Positions 25,977 through 35,046 of a DNA stretch of 64,000 nucleotides are shown here, one piece after another. The notes beneath the pieces were generated by a model. That model saw only the letters and a program-made list of their open reading frames with translations, had not been told where the DNA came from and ran no database searches. This DNA is from Billgrantia gudaonensis. Lineage in GTDB: Bacteria > Pseudomonadota > Gammaproteobacteria > Pseudomonadales > Halomonadaceae. The stretch's first letter is position 1, and each line of letters begins with the position of its first letter. A program made the position numbers and the translations under genes. The stretch spans positions 1-64,000 of the forward strand of contig NZ_FNES01000001.1 in NCBI RefSeq assembly GCF_900100195.1. The letters run 5' to 3'.

Positions 25977-27044
25977 ATGGATAGCATGGTCGTTGCCGCT
26001 TTCATCGCAGGATTGCTGTTGCTGATCGTCGGGGCGGAGGGGCTGGTGCGCGGTGCCTCGAACCTCGCCGGGCGACTGGGGATCTCGCCATTGATCGTCG
26101 GGCTCACGGTCGTCGCTTTCGGCACCAGTTCGCCGGAGCTGGCGGTGAGCCTCGAGGCGGCCTTCGCCGATCGGGCCGACATTGCCGTGGGCAACGTAGT
26201 GGGCAGCAACATCTTCAATGTGTTGTTCATCCTGGGTATCTCGGCGCTGATCGTGCCGCTGGCTGTGGCTCAGCAACTGGTGCGCTTCGACATTCCCTTG
26301 ATGATCGCCCTCTCGGTATTGGTATGGCTGTTGGCACTGGACGGTGCCATCGGCCGCTTGGACGGACTGCTGCTGGCGATGGGGCTGGCCGTCTATGTGG
26401 TGTGGCTCTTCTTTCAGAACCGCCGTGCAATGGCCGGTACTGCGCCCGAGGTGCCGGCCGGTGCTGCCTCCCCCTGGCCGCTCCAGTTGGGGATGGCGGT
26501 GGGGGGACTGGCTCTGCTGGTGGTGGGAGCCAACTGGTTCGTGGAAGGTGCCGTTGCCTTTGCCGTCTACCTGGGTGTCAGCGAACAGGTGATCGGGCTG
26601 ACCATCATCGCCGCCGGCACCTCGCTGCCCGAGGTGGCAACCTCGGTCGTCGCGGCCATGCGCGGCGAGCGTGACATCGCCGTGGGCAACGTGGTGGGCA
26701 GCAACATCTTCAATGTGCTCGGCGTGCTCGGCCTGGCCGGGCTGTTGGCTCCATCCGGCATCGCCGTGGCCCCAGCGATGGTCGACTTCGATATCCCGGT
26801 GATGATGGCCGTGGCACTGGCCTGCCTGCCTATCGGTTTCACCGCCGGTACGATCAGCCGCTGGGAGGGAGGCGTGCTGCTCGGCTACTACATCGCTTAC
26901 AGCCTCTATCTGATTCTTGCCGCCACGCAGCACGATGCGTTGACGGGGTTCAGCTCGGCCATGCTGTATTTCGTGTTGCCGATTACCCTGCTGACGCTGG
27001 CGGTGCTCACGGTTCAGGAGAAGCGCCGCGCACTGCGTTCCTGA
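25977..27044 (+). CDS. Calcium/sodium antiporter (CaCA family, YrbG-like)
   Basis: The 355-residue membrane protein has the two inverted alpha repeats of the family: [14 protein letters not shown] with [11 protein letters not shown] in the first half and [14 protein letters not shown] with [11 protein letters not shown] in the second. These stretches form the ion-binding centre for Na/Ca exchange. An ATG at 25986 is equally possible as the start, because GGAAGGA sits directly before 25977 and nine bases before 25986. Confidence 0.93.
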   Translation: MDSMVVAAFIAGLLLLIVGAEGLVRGASNLAGRLGISPLIVGLTVVAFGTSSPELAVSLEAAFADRADIAVGNVVGSNIFNVLFILGISALIVPLAVAQQLVRFDIPLMIALSVLVWLLALDGAIGRLDGLLLAMGLAVYVVWLFFQNRRAMAGTAPEVPAGAASPWPLQLGMAVGGLALLVVGANWFVEGAVAFAVYLGVSEQVIGLTIIAAGTSLPEVATSVVAAMRGERDIAVGNVVGSNIFNVLGVLGLAGLLAPSGIAVAPAMVDFDIPVMMAVALACLPIGFTAGTISRWEGGVLLGYYIAYSLYLILAATQHDALTGFSSAMLYFVLPITLLTLAVLTVQEKRRALRS

Positions 27045-27148
27045 TTTTTACGGATTTTTTAGGCCGATGGATGCTTCCATTGGCGTGCCCCGGCATTCAT
27101 CCAGGGTAGCCCGATTCATCGACATCCCTAGTACCGGGAGGTGGGCCA

Positions 27149-28633
27149 GTGACGATACGGCCGCGTTGGCAAGGTGGCGAACGCATCCACCGCTGGGCAC
27201 CAGTGCTCAAAGTGCTCGCCGTGCTGTGGCTGGTGCTGGCGCTGTTCATGGCGGTGCCGCTGGTGGTGCTGCTCATCGAGAAGGATCCGGACGCCCGAGC
27301 CTTCTTGCTTTCGATGCTGGTGGTACTGCTGGCCGTGGCGCTGGCCTGGCTGGCCACCGTCAAGGTGGCCGTCGAACTCAAGCCGTGGCAGATGTTCGTG
27401 CTGACCACGCTGAGCTGGGTGACCATCAGTGGTTTTGCCAGCCTGCCCCTGGTGTTCGGGGCGCCACATCTCTCCTTTACCAACGCCGTCTTCGAGTCGG
27501 TATCGGCGATCACCACCACGGGCTCGACGGTGCTGGTGGGGATCGAGGGCCTTTCCGACGGCCTCAAGCTGTGGCGCGGGATCATGCAGTGGCTGGGAGG
27601 CATCGGCATCATCGTGATGGGCATTGCCATCCTGCCATTTCTGAAGGTGGGCGGCATGCGGCTGTTCCACACCGAATCGTCGGACTGGTCGGACAAGGTG
27701 ATGCCGCGCACCGGCGGGATCGCCAAGGCGACCCTGTCGATATACGTTGGCTTCACGTCGCTGGCCGGGGTGGCTTACTGGCTGGGAGGAATGACGCCGC
27801 TGGATGCCGTGGTGCATGCCATGACCTCCTTGGCGACGGGCGGCTTCGCCAACTTCGATGCCTCCTTCGGCGCCTACGCCGACCAGCCGCACCTGCTGTG
27901 GCTGGCCACCCTGTTCATGCTTGCCGGAGCCCTGCCGTTCGTGCTCTACATACGTACCCTGCGCGGTGCCCGCCTGGCACTGTGGCGAGACCAGCAGGTT
28001 CAGGGGTTGCTGTTGCTGCTGGGGCTGGTGATCCTGCTGCTCAGTGCCTGGCGCAGCTGGCAGGGCGTGGCGCCTTTCGATGCGCTGACGCATGTCGCCT
28101 TCAACGTGGTTTCGGTCGTCACTACCACCGGCTATGCCTCGCAGGACTACAGTCTTTGGGGGCCGTTGGCCTACGCAGCGTTCTTCTATCTGACGTTCGT
28201 CGGTGGCTGCAGCGGCTCTACCAGCGGTGGCATGAAGATCTTCCGCTTTCAGATTGCCGCTATCCTGTTGCGCAACCAACTGCGTTTCTTGAGTCACTCT
28301 CAGGGGATCTTCGCTTCGCGCTACAACGGTCAACCGCTCACCGACGACGTCACCCGTGGGGTAGTGGCGTTCTCGTTCTTCTTTTTCCTGACCATCGCCG
28401 GGTTGGCGCTGGGACTCGCTCTGCAGGGACTCGACTTGGTGACGGCGCTGTCGGGTGCGGCCACGGCGGTGGCCAATGTCGGCCCGGGGCTGGGCGAAAC
28501 CATTGGCCCGGCAGGCAACTTCGCGAGTCTGCCAGAGGCTGCCAAGTGGTTGCTGTGCTTGGGCATGTTGATGGGACGACTGGAAATTCTCACCGTGCTG
28601 GTATTGCTGACACCCACGTTCTGGCGGCGTTAG
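27149..28633 (+). CDS. trkH: TrkH-family potassium uptake channel subunit
   Basis: The 494-residue membrane protein has the four selectivity-filter-like loops of TrkH/KtrB proteins: TTTGST, ATGGF, TTTGYA and NVGPG. It takes up potassium and normally works with the NAD-binding subunit TrkA, which is not in this window. Potassium uptake is central to osmoadaptation in halophiles. The start is a GTG at 27149 after GGGAGG. The KdpDE-like genes follow 31 bases later and may regulate it. Confidence 0.93.
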   Translation: MTIRPRWQGGERIHRWAPVLKVLAVLWLVLALFMAVPLVVLLIEKDPDARAFLLSMLVVLLAVALAWLATVKVAVELKPWQMFVLTTLSWVTISGFASLPLVFGAPHLSFTNAVFESVSAITTTGSTVLVGIEGLSDGLKLWRGIMQWLGGIGIIVMGIAILPFLKVGGMRLFHTESSDWSDKVMPRTGGIAKATLSIYVGFTSLAGVAYWLGGMTPLDAVVHAMTSLATGGFANFDASFGAYADQPHLLWLATLFMLAGALPFVLYIRTLRGARLALWRDQQVQGLLLLLGLVILLLSAWRSWQGVAPFDALTHVAFNVVSVVTTTGYASQDYSLWGPLAYAAFFYLTFVGGCSGSTSGGMKIFRFQIAAILLRNQLRFLSHSQGIFASRYNGQPLTDDVTRGVVAFSFFFFLTIAGLALGLALQGLDLVTALSGAATAVANVGPGLGETIGPAGNFASLPEAAKWLLCLGMLMGRLEILTVLVLLTPTFWRR

Positions 28634-28664
28634 GCCGGTGCCGGATGGACGAACGAGAGGGACG

Positions 28665-30683
28665 ATGCGCGATAGCGATGATTCACGACAGTCTGCCGAA
28701 ACGGAGCCACTGGCTGCGGAGGCGCCTCCGCCGCGGTCATCCCGCGTACAACTGCTGGTTGCCTTGAGCGGTGGCGAGGAAGACTTGGCGCTGGTGCGGG
28801 CCGCCCACCGGATGGCGCAACGCGACGGCATGCGCTGGCGGGCAGTGCATGTGGACAACGGCCAAGCCACGCCTCGCCGCCGCTTGCGTCTGGAGCAGGC
28901 ATTTGCCCTGGCCGCACGCCTTGGCGGCGAGACGCGGCTGATCCAGGGGCAGGGACGAGCCAGTGAGCTGCTCGACTATGCGTGGGCCCAGCAGGCCACC
29001 ACGCTGGTGGTGGCGCGTCCGCGGCCCTCGGGGTGGCGTTTCTGGCGTCGCCCGCTGGTCGATCGCCTGTTGCACAAGGGCGGAGCTTTCGATCTGGTAG
29101 TGGTGGCCGAGGCCGGTCCACGACCGCGGTTTCGACCGCGGCGGGTACGCCCCCCGCTGCGCTGGCGTGAGCCGGGCATTGCGTTGCTGAGTACTCTGGG
29201 GGCTCTGGTAGTGGCCGGGGGGCTCGATGCCTGGCTGGAGCTGGCCAATCTGTCCCTGGTGTTCCTGGCAGCGGTGCTGGTCAGTGCCGTCCTGACGGGA
29301 ACCCGTGCCGCCATGTTCAGCGCCGTGCTGGGGTTTCTGGCGTTCAACCTCTTCTTTACCGAGCCCCGCTTCTCGCTGGCCATCGGACAACGCGAGCAGC
29401 TGCTGACGGTCGCTTTCTTCCTGCTGGTCGCGGTGGTGGTAGGCCAGCTTGCCGGCCGAGGACGGCAGCGCTTGCTGGCCCTGCGCGCCAGCCGCGAACA
29501 GACCCACCGCCTGTTGAGCTATTCGCGGGCCCTGTCGGCAGCGACCGATCGCGAGCAAGTGCGCGACATTGGTTTGGCCACTCTGGAGCAGTGGCTGGCC
29601 GTGCCGGTGGTGTTTCTCGATTCTCACACGGAGGATGGCGACTTGGCGGTGCGTGCCGGCATTCCCGCCGACATCGCCCTCGATGGAGCGTCCGATGCAG
29701 CGGCGCGTTGGTGCTGGCAGCATCGCCGGCCATGTGGCTTCGGGACCGAAGAACAGCCTACGTTGCGCTGGCGCTTCCTGCCGCTCGTCGAGCAATCGCG
29801 GGTATTGGGGGTTGTCGGGCTGGAGCTGGCGGTGCGTGACGATGGCCTCGGTCCCGACGAAGAGGCGCTGATCGATACGCTGGTCCGCCAGCTGGTCATG
29901 GCACTGGAGCGCACCCGTCTGGTGGCCGATCTCGGCGAGGCGCGGGTCTCGGAAGAGAACGAGCGGCTGCGCGCAGCCTTGCTGTCGTCGGTGTCCCACG
30001 ATCTGCGCACGCCACTGGCTTCGATCATCGGCGCCGCCAGCTCGCTGCGTGAGCTGGCCCCGCAGCTCAGCGAAGACGACCGGCGCCAGCTGCTCGACGG
30101 CATCCTGGCCGAGAGCGAACGGCTCAACCGCTATATCCAGAACCTGCTCGACATGACGCGCCTGGGGCAGGGAGGGCTCAAGATCGAGCGTGACTGGATC
30201 GCCCTCGACGATCTGGTGGCCGGCGCCCTAAAGCGTCTGGGCTCGGAGCTGGAAGGTCTGGACGTCGTGCGTGACTGGCCCGATGACCTGCCGTTGCTGC
30301 ACGTTCATCCGGCGCTGATCGAACAGGCACTGGTCAACGTGATCGACAACGCAGCGCGCTTTTCGCCGGCAGGTGGACGAGTGACCTTGCGTGGGCACCA
30401 CGACCCCGATGCCCATGAATTGGTGATCGAGGTCAGCGATCAGGGGCCGGGCATTCCCGTTGAGCAGCGCGAGGCCGTGTTCGACATGTTCCATACCGGT
30501 GGCGAAGGCGACCGTCGTCGCTACGGCAGTGGGCTGGGGCTGGCCATTTGCCGTGGCATGCTCGGCGCCCATGGCGGCAGCATTCGTGCCGAGGCCGCTA
30601 ATGGCGGCACGGGCACGCGGATCGTGATGCGCCTGCCGCTGCCGGAGAACCTGGCGCCGGAGGCAGCGGGTCATGACGACTGA
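28665..30683 (+). CDS. KdpD-like sensor histidine kinase lacking the N-terminal KdpD domain
   Basis: The 672-residue protein starts with a universal-stress-protein-like domain (about 25-150). Next come four close membrane helices of the DUF4118 type (about 165-265), a GAF-like domain (about 290-415), a HisKA domain with His445 (VSHDLRTPLASIIGA) and a HATPase domain ending in YGSGLGLAICRGM. This is the KdpD order without the N-terminal nucleotide-binding sensor domain that carries a Walker A in E. coli KdpD. It overlaps the response regulator gene by 11 bases. Confidence 0.88.
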   Translation: MRDSDDSRQSAETEPLAAEAPPPRSSRVQLLVALSGGEEDLALVRAAHRMAQRDGMRWRAVHVDNGQATPRRRLRLEQAFALAARLGGETRLIQGQGRASELLDYAWAQQATTLVVARPRPSGWRFWRRPLVDRLLHKGGAFDLVVVAEAGPRPRFRPRRVRPPLRWREPGIALLSTLGALVVAGGLDAWLELANLSLVFLAAVLVSAVLTGTRAAMFSAVLGFLAFNLFFTEPRFSLAIGQREQLLTVAFFLLVAVVVGQLAGRGRQRLLALRASREQTHRLLSYSRALSAATDREQVRDIGLATLEQWLAVPVVFLDSHTEDGDLAVRAGIPADIALDGASDAAARWCWQHRRPCGFGTEEQPTLRWRFLPLVEQSRVLGVVGLELAVRDDGLGPDEEALIDTLVRQLVMALERTRLVADLGEARVSEENERLRAALLSSVSHDLRTPLASIIGAASSLRELAPQLSEDDRRQLLDGILAESERLNRYIQNLLDMTRLGQGGLKIERDWIALDDLVAGALKRLGSELEGLDVVRDWPDDLPLLHVHPALIEQALVNVIDNAARFSPAGGRVTLRGHHDPDAHELVIEVSDQGPGIPVEQREAVFDMFHTGGEGDRRRYGSGLGLAICRGMLGAHGGSIRAEAANGGTGTRIVMRLPLPENLAPEAAGHDD

Positions 30684-31380
30684 GCCGCGCCGGGTACTGG
30701 TCGTCGACGACGAGCCGCAAATCCGCCGCTTCCTGCGCATCAGCCTGACGTCGCAGGGCTTCCTGGTGCTCGAGGCATCGACCGGCCGAGAGGGCCTGGC
30801 CCAGGTGCGCGAAAGCTTGCCGGATCTGGTGCTGCTCGATCTGGGACTGCCCGACATGGACGGGCAAGAGGTGCTCGATGCGTTACGAGCCGAGAGTTCC
30901 GTGCCGGTCATCGTCGTTTCGGTGCGCGGTCAGGAGAGCGAGAAGGTGCGTGCCCTGGATCGCGGCGCGAACGATTATGTCACCAAGCCCTTCGGCATTC
31001 GCGAATTGCTGGCACGCATTCGTGCGCTGCTGCGCCATCCGCTTCATGCCTCGCTGGCGGGAGCGAGTTCGCGCTTCGTCAGGGGCGAAGTCGTCATCGA
31101 CCTTGCCACCAGGGAAGTGTTCAAGGACGCGATTCCCGTACATCTCACACCCAAGGAGTACGCGGTGCTCGCGCGGCTCTGTCGCCATGCCGGCAGGGTG
31201 GTGACGCAGACCCAACTGTTGCGCGAGGTTTGGGGGCCCGTTCACGCCGAGGATACCCACTACCTGCGCATCGTGATCAGCAAGCTGCGCCACAAGCTGG
31301 GCGATGACCCGCAAAAACCCTACCTGCTGCACACCGAAGCCGGCATTGGCTATCGGTTGTTGGTGGAGCCGATGTCCTGA
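30673..31380 (+). CDS. KdpE-like OmpR-family response regulator
   Basis: The 235-residue protein has a receiver domain with phospho-acceptor Asp56 (LLDLGLPDMDG) and the conserved Lys in TKPFGIREL, followed by an OmpR/PhoB winged-helix DNA-binding domain (HLTPKEYAVLARL, YLRIVISKLRHKL). The C-terminal IGYRLL ending is typical of KdpE. No kdpFABC operon is in the window, so its targets here are open; trkH directly upstream is the obvious candidate. Confidence 0.9.
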   Translation: MTTEPRRVLVVDDEPQIRRFLRISLTSQGFLVLEASTGREGLAQVRESLPDLVLLDLGLPDMDGQEVLDALRAESSVPVIVVSVRGQESEKVRALDRGANDYVTKPFGIRELLARIRALLRHPLHASLAGASSRFVRGEVVIDLATREVFKDAIPVHLTPKEYAVLARLCRHAGRVVTQTQLLREVWGPVHAEDTHYLRIVISKLRHKLGDDPQKPYLLHTEAGIGYRLLVEPMS

Positions 31381-31546
31381 GCGGGACTCCGGTCGCTCGC
31401 GGCGTGGGCTGATTCGCTGGATCCTGGTTTCTGACCCGACCGCTCCATTGTCTATGCTGAGGATGGTGCCGGTGCGTCTCGCCTCCTGGATAGGGGGGTG
31501 ACGTGGCCTGCGCAGGACATGCGAGACGCCGGCCAGGAGGGCAGCC

Positions 31547-33019
31547 ATGTCACGAGAAGCGCGTTTCCATCCGATCCTCTACGTGCGTGGCTTCGCCATG
31601 CGCGACAGCGAGATCGAAGACACCATTCATACCCCCTACATGGGGTTCAATCGCGGCTCGTCCCGGGTGCGACAGGGGCCGGGGGGCGAGTTGCACACCT
31701 TCCTGTTCGAGTCGCCGGTGGTTCGGTTGATGAAGGATTACGGCTACCGCGACATCTATCAGGATGGGGCCGTTCATGAGGGCGAGTTGCCGAGCCGGAG
31801 CCTGCTGATCCATCGCTACTACGAGGATGCCGCGGGACGCGGGCGACGCCCCTCGATCATCGAGGCGGCCGACGATCTCTCGGCACAGATTCTGTGGCTG
31901 CGCGATCGGGTATGCGGCAACGACTCCGCGGCGCGAGCGGCGTTTCGGGTCTATCTGGTGGCCCACTCCATGGGTGGGTTGATCTGCCGCTGTCTGCTGC
32001 AGAACGAGGCCGTCGGCGATGCCGAGGCGAGGGCCTGCGTCGACAAGGTGTTCACCTACGGCACGCCCCACGACGGCATCGAAGTGGCCGGCTTCAACGT
32101 GCCGCGCTTTCTCGACGTGTGGGATATCGACAACTTCAACCGCGAGACCATGGCGCGCTACCTCGACCTCGTCCCTCGGGAGGGGCGAGTCAACCATCTC
32201 GATGGGCGCTTTCCCCCCGAGCGATTCTTCTGCCTGGTGGGCACCAATCACCAGGATTATGGCGCGGCACGTCTGGCCGTGGGACCCATGAGCGATGGCC
32301 TGGTGACCATCGACAATGCCTGGGTGGCAGGAGCGCCGCGGGTGCATGCCTATCTGAGCCACAGCGGCCGCTTCGGCATGGTCAACTCCGAAGCGGGCTA
32401 CCAGAACCTGGTGCGTTTCCTGTTCGGCGATGCCCGGGTGGCGGGACGCCTGGTGGTGGAGCAACTGCCGCTGCCGCCTTCGGTGCAGTCGGCGCGGGAG
32501 GACGGAGAAACGATCGAGGGCGGTTACCACTTCGAATGCACGGTAACGCCGCGTCGCTTTCCTCCGGTGTCGCTCTCGGATCGTCGCTCGGCCCATGGCT
32601 CGGCGATCTTTCGTCGCTACGACGAACTCTTTCATCCCCAACGGCTTGGGCTCGAACGGGCCCGGCATCCGGTGTTGTTCTCGCTCTATCTCGACAGCAG
32701 CAAGATCACCGTCAAGCAGGGGCGCACCATGCTGTTCGTGGCCGACATCGCCGTGCGCAGCACCGAGTTCAAGGTCGGTGGGCGCTGGTTCGTCAGTCGC
32801 CGAGTGCCGGACGAGAACCTGTTTCGCGAGCAGTTGGTGATCCTGGCCACGGCCAGCAGCCAAGGCTGGCGCCTGCGCTACGTGCTGGGCGACGAGGAGT
32901 GGGGAGAGGGCCGCGGCAAGGCGGTCAGTATGGATGACGAGGGTAAGGGCTATGTACCGCTGCGCAGCCGTAAGGGGTTCCAGGCGCGGCTCTACCTGGA
33001 TATCGCCGACTGGCAGTGA
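31547..33019 (+). CDS. Large alpha/beta-hydrolase (lipase/esterase-like), function unknown
   Basis: The 490-residue protein has an N-terminal hydrolase half with FHPILYVRGFAM, a nucleophile elbow VAHSMGGLICR (serine near residue 138), TYGTPHDGI as found in PGAP1-like lipases, and a probable histidine in YLSHSGRFGM. The C-terminal 200 residues are rich in beta strands and look like a separate domain that I do not recognise. There is no signal peptide. It stands alone between the KdpDE pair and a convergent metal cluster. Confidence 0.7.
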   Translation: MSREARFHPILYVRGFAMRDSEIEDTIHTPYMGFNRGSSRVRQGPGGELHTFLFESPVVRLMKDYGYRDIYQDGAVHEGELPSRSLLIHRYYEDAAGRGRRPSIIEAADDLSAQILWLRDRVCGNDSAARAAFRVYLVAHSMGGLICRCLLQNEAVGDAEARACVDKVFTYGTPHDGIEVAGFNVPRFLDVWDIDNFNRETMARYLDLVPREGRVNHLDGRFPPERFFCLVGTNHQDYGAARLAVGPMSDGLVTIDNAWVAGAPRVHAYLSHSGRFGMVNSEAGYQNLVRFLFGDARVAGRLVVEQLPLPPSVQSAREDGETIEGGYHFECTVTPRRFPPVSLSDRRSAHGSAIFRRYDELFHPQRLGLERARHPVLFSLYLDSSKITVKQGRTMLFVADIAVRSTEFKVGGRWFVSRRVPDENLFREQLVILATASSQGWRLRYVLGDEEWGEGRGKAVSMDDEGKGYVPLRSRKGFQARLYLDIADWQ

Positions 33020-33037
33020 CGGCGCGGTTGGAGAGAG

Positions 33038-33061
33038 GCGCGCCGGCGTGTGCCGGCGCGC
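33038..33061. terminator. Perfect GC hairpin between convergent genes
   Basis: GCGCGCCGGC pairs perfectly with GCCGGCGCGC around a GTGT loop. It lies between the esterase stop (33019) and the end of the DUF411 gene (33068). It lacks a T-run and could serve both directions. Confidence 0.5.
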
Positions 33062-33067
33062 GTGAGC

Positions 33068-33514
33068 TTACAGTGTCATGAAGGGCATCGGCTCCTGGTC
33101 GGTGAACTGGTAGACATCCCAGTCCTCCTTCTTGGGCCCGGGCATGCCCGGAGTACCGATGGGCATGCCGGCCAGGCCGATGCCGTCGATGCGCAGTTGC
33201 TGGTCGAACAGGGCTTCGATGGCCTCGAAGGGCACGTGGCCCTCGACCGTGTAGCGACCGATCTCGACGGTATGGCACGAGCCGAGCCCGTAAGGCAGGC
33301 CGGCTTCCTGCTTGATCTCGCCCATGTCGACGTCGTCGATGACGGTCACCTTGATGCCTTTGGCCTCCAGATGTTCCGCGTAGCCGTCACAGCAGCCGCA
33401 TTGCGGATTCTTGTAGAGGGTGGCTTCGTCCGGCACCGGGGCGGCGTGGGCCGTGGCGGTGGCGCCCAGTACGAGAGCGCCGGAAAGCAGCAGGGAAGTC
33501 ATGGAACGGTTCAT
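33068..33514 (-). CDS. DUF411 family periplasmic metal-binding protein
   Basis: The 148-residue protein has a Sec signal peptide with probable cleavage after AHA (residue 24). The mature domain carries the DUF411 motif NPQCGCCDGY, a conserved GLGSCHTVEIGRYTVEGHVP stretch and a late GMPIGTPGM segment. The cysteines and methionines suggest copper or another soft metal. Its ATG overlaps the stop of a 45-codon upstream gene as ATGA, so the two are translated together. Confidence 0.9.
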   Translation of the reverse strand: MNRSMTSLLLSGALVLGATATAHAAPVPDEATLYKNPQCGCCDGYAEHLEAKGIKVTVIDDVDMGEIKQEAGLPYGLGSCHTVEIGRYTVEGHVPFEAIEALFDQQLRIDGIGLAGMPIGTPGMPGPKKEDWDVYQFTDQEPMPFMTL

Positions 33515-33648
33515 GAGGTGGCTCCGTTACGCGGGGTGAAGAAGAGGTACTTGCTCAGGGCGGCGACGCCGAGGGTGATCAGCAAGAGTGCGGCGATGGG
33601 CATGACGGTGCCCAGCATGCTGCCAGTCATGGGGCAGTCGATCGGCAT
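33511..33648 (-). CDS. Small membrane protein (45 aa) coupled to the DUF411 gene
   Basis: The ATG at 33648 is preceded by GGAGG at seven-base spacing. The frame of 45 codons ends in TGA at 33513-33511, overlapping the DUF411 start by four bases. The N-terminus is rich in Met and Cys (MPIDCPMTGSMLGTVM) and is followed by a hydrophobic helix (IAALLLITLGVAALSKYLFF). The Cys/Met-rich head and the neighbours suggest a metal-related membrane peptide. I do not know a named family for it. Confidence 0.75.
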   Translation of the reverse strand: MPIDCPMTGSMLGTVMPIAALLLITLGVAALSKYLFFTPRNGATS

Positions 33649-33711
33649 GGGTATGCCTCCTGAAGAACGCGGGTCTACATTGGGTAACGCTGTCGGTGGA
33701 CGGGCGTTCGT

Positions 33712-34065
33712 TCAGGCTTTGGGAGGGCGCCGCGGGGGCTGGGGGCTGCGTGCGACGAAGGCCACCGCCGGGGCGATGGCCGGGGAGGCGGGGTCGGCGA
33801 GGGCCAACTGCATGCCACGGGCAAGCGCGGAGCAGGCGGAACATCCGACAGCGTCGGTGGGAGGATCGGATGCATCCATGGCGGGATCGGTGGCCGCACC
33901 GTCGGGCATCTGCACATGGGGCGTGAGGCAGTCGCCATGGCCATTCTCGAGGTCCATGCCCGCATGACCGGGGAGGCTGGCCATCGCCAGCAGCAACGCG
34001 ACGAGCAGCGCTAGCAGGCGGCCCCCTGCGCTTCTGCTCGGTGATGATGTGGCGAGCTGCGTCAT
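33712..34065 (-). CDS. DUF2946-like secreted protein of a metal cluster
   Basis: The 117-residue protein has an N-terminal hydrophobic signal (LLALLVALLLAMASLPGHA). The mature part has His/Met/Asp-rich stretches, a CSAC motif near residue 78, and a proline/arginine-rich end (PQPPRRPPKA). This layout resembles DUF2946 proteins, which often accompany copper genes. The assignment is by pattern only. It lies 63 bases upstream of the 45-aa membrane protein on the same strand. Confidence 0.6.
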   Translation of the reverse strand: MTQLATSSPSRSAGGRLLALLVALLLAMASLPGHAGMDLENGHGDCLTPHVQMPDGAATDPAMDASDPPTDAVGCSACSALARGMQLALADPASPAIAPAVAFVARSPQPPRRPPKA

Positions 34066-34347
34066 GCGTGCTACCTCGTCTTCGATGCTTCACATTGAAA
34101 CCGATACGGCGTGCCGGATCATTGACCTGGCGCAAGAACGGTTAGTCGTCGTGGTGGCGATGGTCCCCTCGAGATGGCTTGCGCCCTTGCCCTCCTTGCC
34201 ACCCCAATGCGTTCCGCTTACGCAGCCCCGCCCTGGAGCATTGGGCGGCGGGTGTCTGGAAGAGACGGTCATTGGGCCAGTGCTCCAAGTGGCGGCCCTC
34301 CTGCGACGCTCGAGGATGGGGCCCATGACCGTCAACGGTCGTATGTC

Positions 34348-35046
34348 TCAGGGCGTGGTCCGCTGCAGCCGTTCGCGCTGCTCGTCGGTGAGCAGGTCGT
34401 TCAGGGCATTATGGTGGCGGACCCGATCGGCCAGCATTTCGCCATGCAGATCGGCCATCTGGCCGTGCAGCGCTTGAATCTCTTCAGGATTGGGCCGAGC
34501 CTCTTGCATCAGCGTCATGAGATCGTCACGCAAATTCATCATTTCGCCCATGCGTTCGAGCTGTTCCTGACGGTGCGCCTGCATCAGCTCACGCATCTTG
34601 CCCTGCTGCTCAGGTTCGAGCATCTGCTGCATCATGCCCATGCGTGAACCGCCCATCATGGGGCAGGGCATCATGCCGCCCCCCATCATGCCGGGGCCCA
34701 TGCCCGGGCCGTATCCACCCGGACCGCCCATCATCATGCCGGGGCCCATGCCCGGGCCGTATCCACCCGGACCGCCCATCATCATGCCGGGCCCCATGCC
34801 CGGGCCGTATCCGCCCTGGCCGCCCATCATCATGCCGGGCCCCATGCCCGGGCCGTATCCGCCCTGGCCGCCCATCATGCCGGGGCCCCTGCCTTGGCCG
34901 TATCCGTCCTGGTTACCCATCATGCCGCTTCCCTGCCCGGCTTGTGTGTCCGGCATGCCCTGGGCGAGGGCGACGCCGGTACCGCTGGCCGTCATTGCCA
35001 GGGCGAGCCCGAGTGCGAGAGTGTGTTTGCGCAGAATCATGGTCAT
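34348..35046 (-). CDS. Spy/CpxP-like periplasmic protein with Gly-Met repeats
   Basis: The 232-residue protein has a signal peptide (cleavage near VALA, about residue 28), then five tandem units of the type YGPGMGPGMMMGGPGG, then a Met-rich helical half (MGMMQQMLEPEQQGKMREL and LLTDEQRERLQ) that matches the LTxxQ helices of Spy/CpxP chaperones and periplasmic metal sensors. The methionine content suggests binding of copper or silver. It belongs to the same minus-strand metal cluster. Confidence 0.75.
   Translation of the reverse strand: MTMILRKHTLALGLALAMTASGTGVALAQGMPDTQAGQGSGMMGNQDGYGQGRGPGMMGGQGGYGPGMGPGMMMGGQGGYGPGMGPGMMMGGPGGYGPGMGPGMMMGGPGGYGPGMGPGMMGGGMMPCPMMGGSRMGMMQQMLEPEQQGKMRELMQAHRQEQLERMGEMMNLRDDLMTLMQEARPNPEEIQALHGQMADLHGEMLADRVRHHNALNDLLTDEQRERLQRTTP
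34688..34921 (-). repeat. Five tandem 45-48 bp repeats inside the Spy-like gene
   Basis: Units begin at 34688, 34736, 34784, 34832 and 34877. The first four are nearly identical at DNA level, including codon choice, which points to recent duplication and possible length variation by slippage. They encode the Gly-Met repeats of the Spy-like protein. Confidence 0.9.

Noticed and set aside
34090..34335. Possible 81-codon minus-strand gene between the DUF2946-like and Spy-like genes
   Set aside because: No ribosome-binding site, no signal or family pattern, and composition like noncoding DNA.
34688..34921. Regular ~48-base repeats that might suggest a CRISPR array
   Set aside because: There are no unique spacers; units are contiguous, in frame and encode Gly-Met repeats of one protein.
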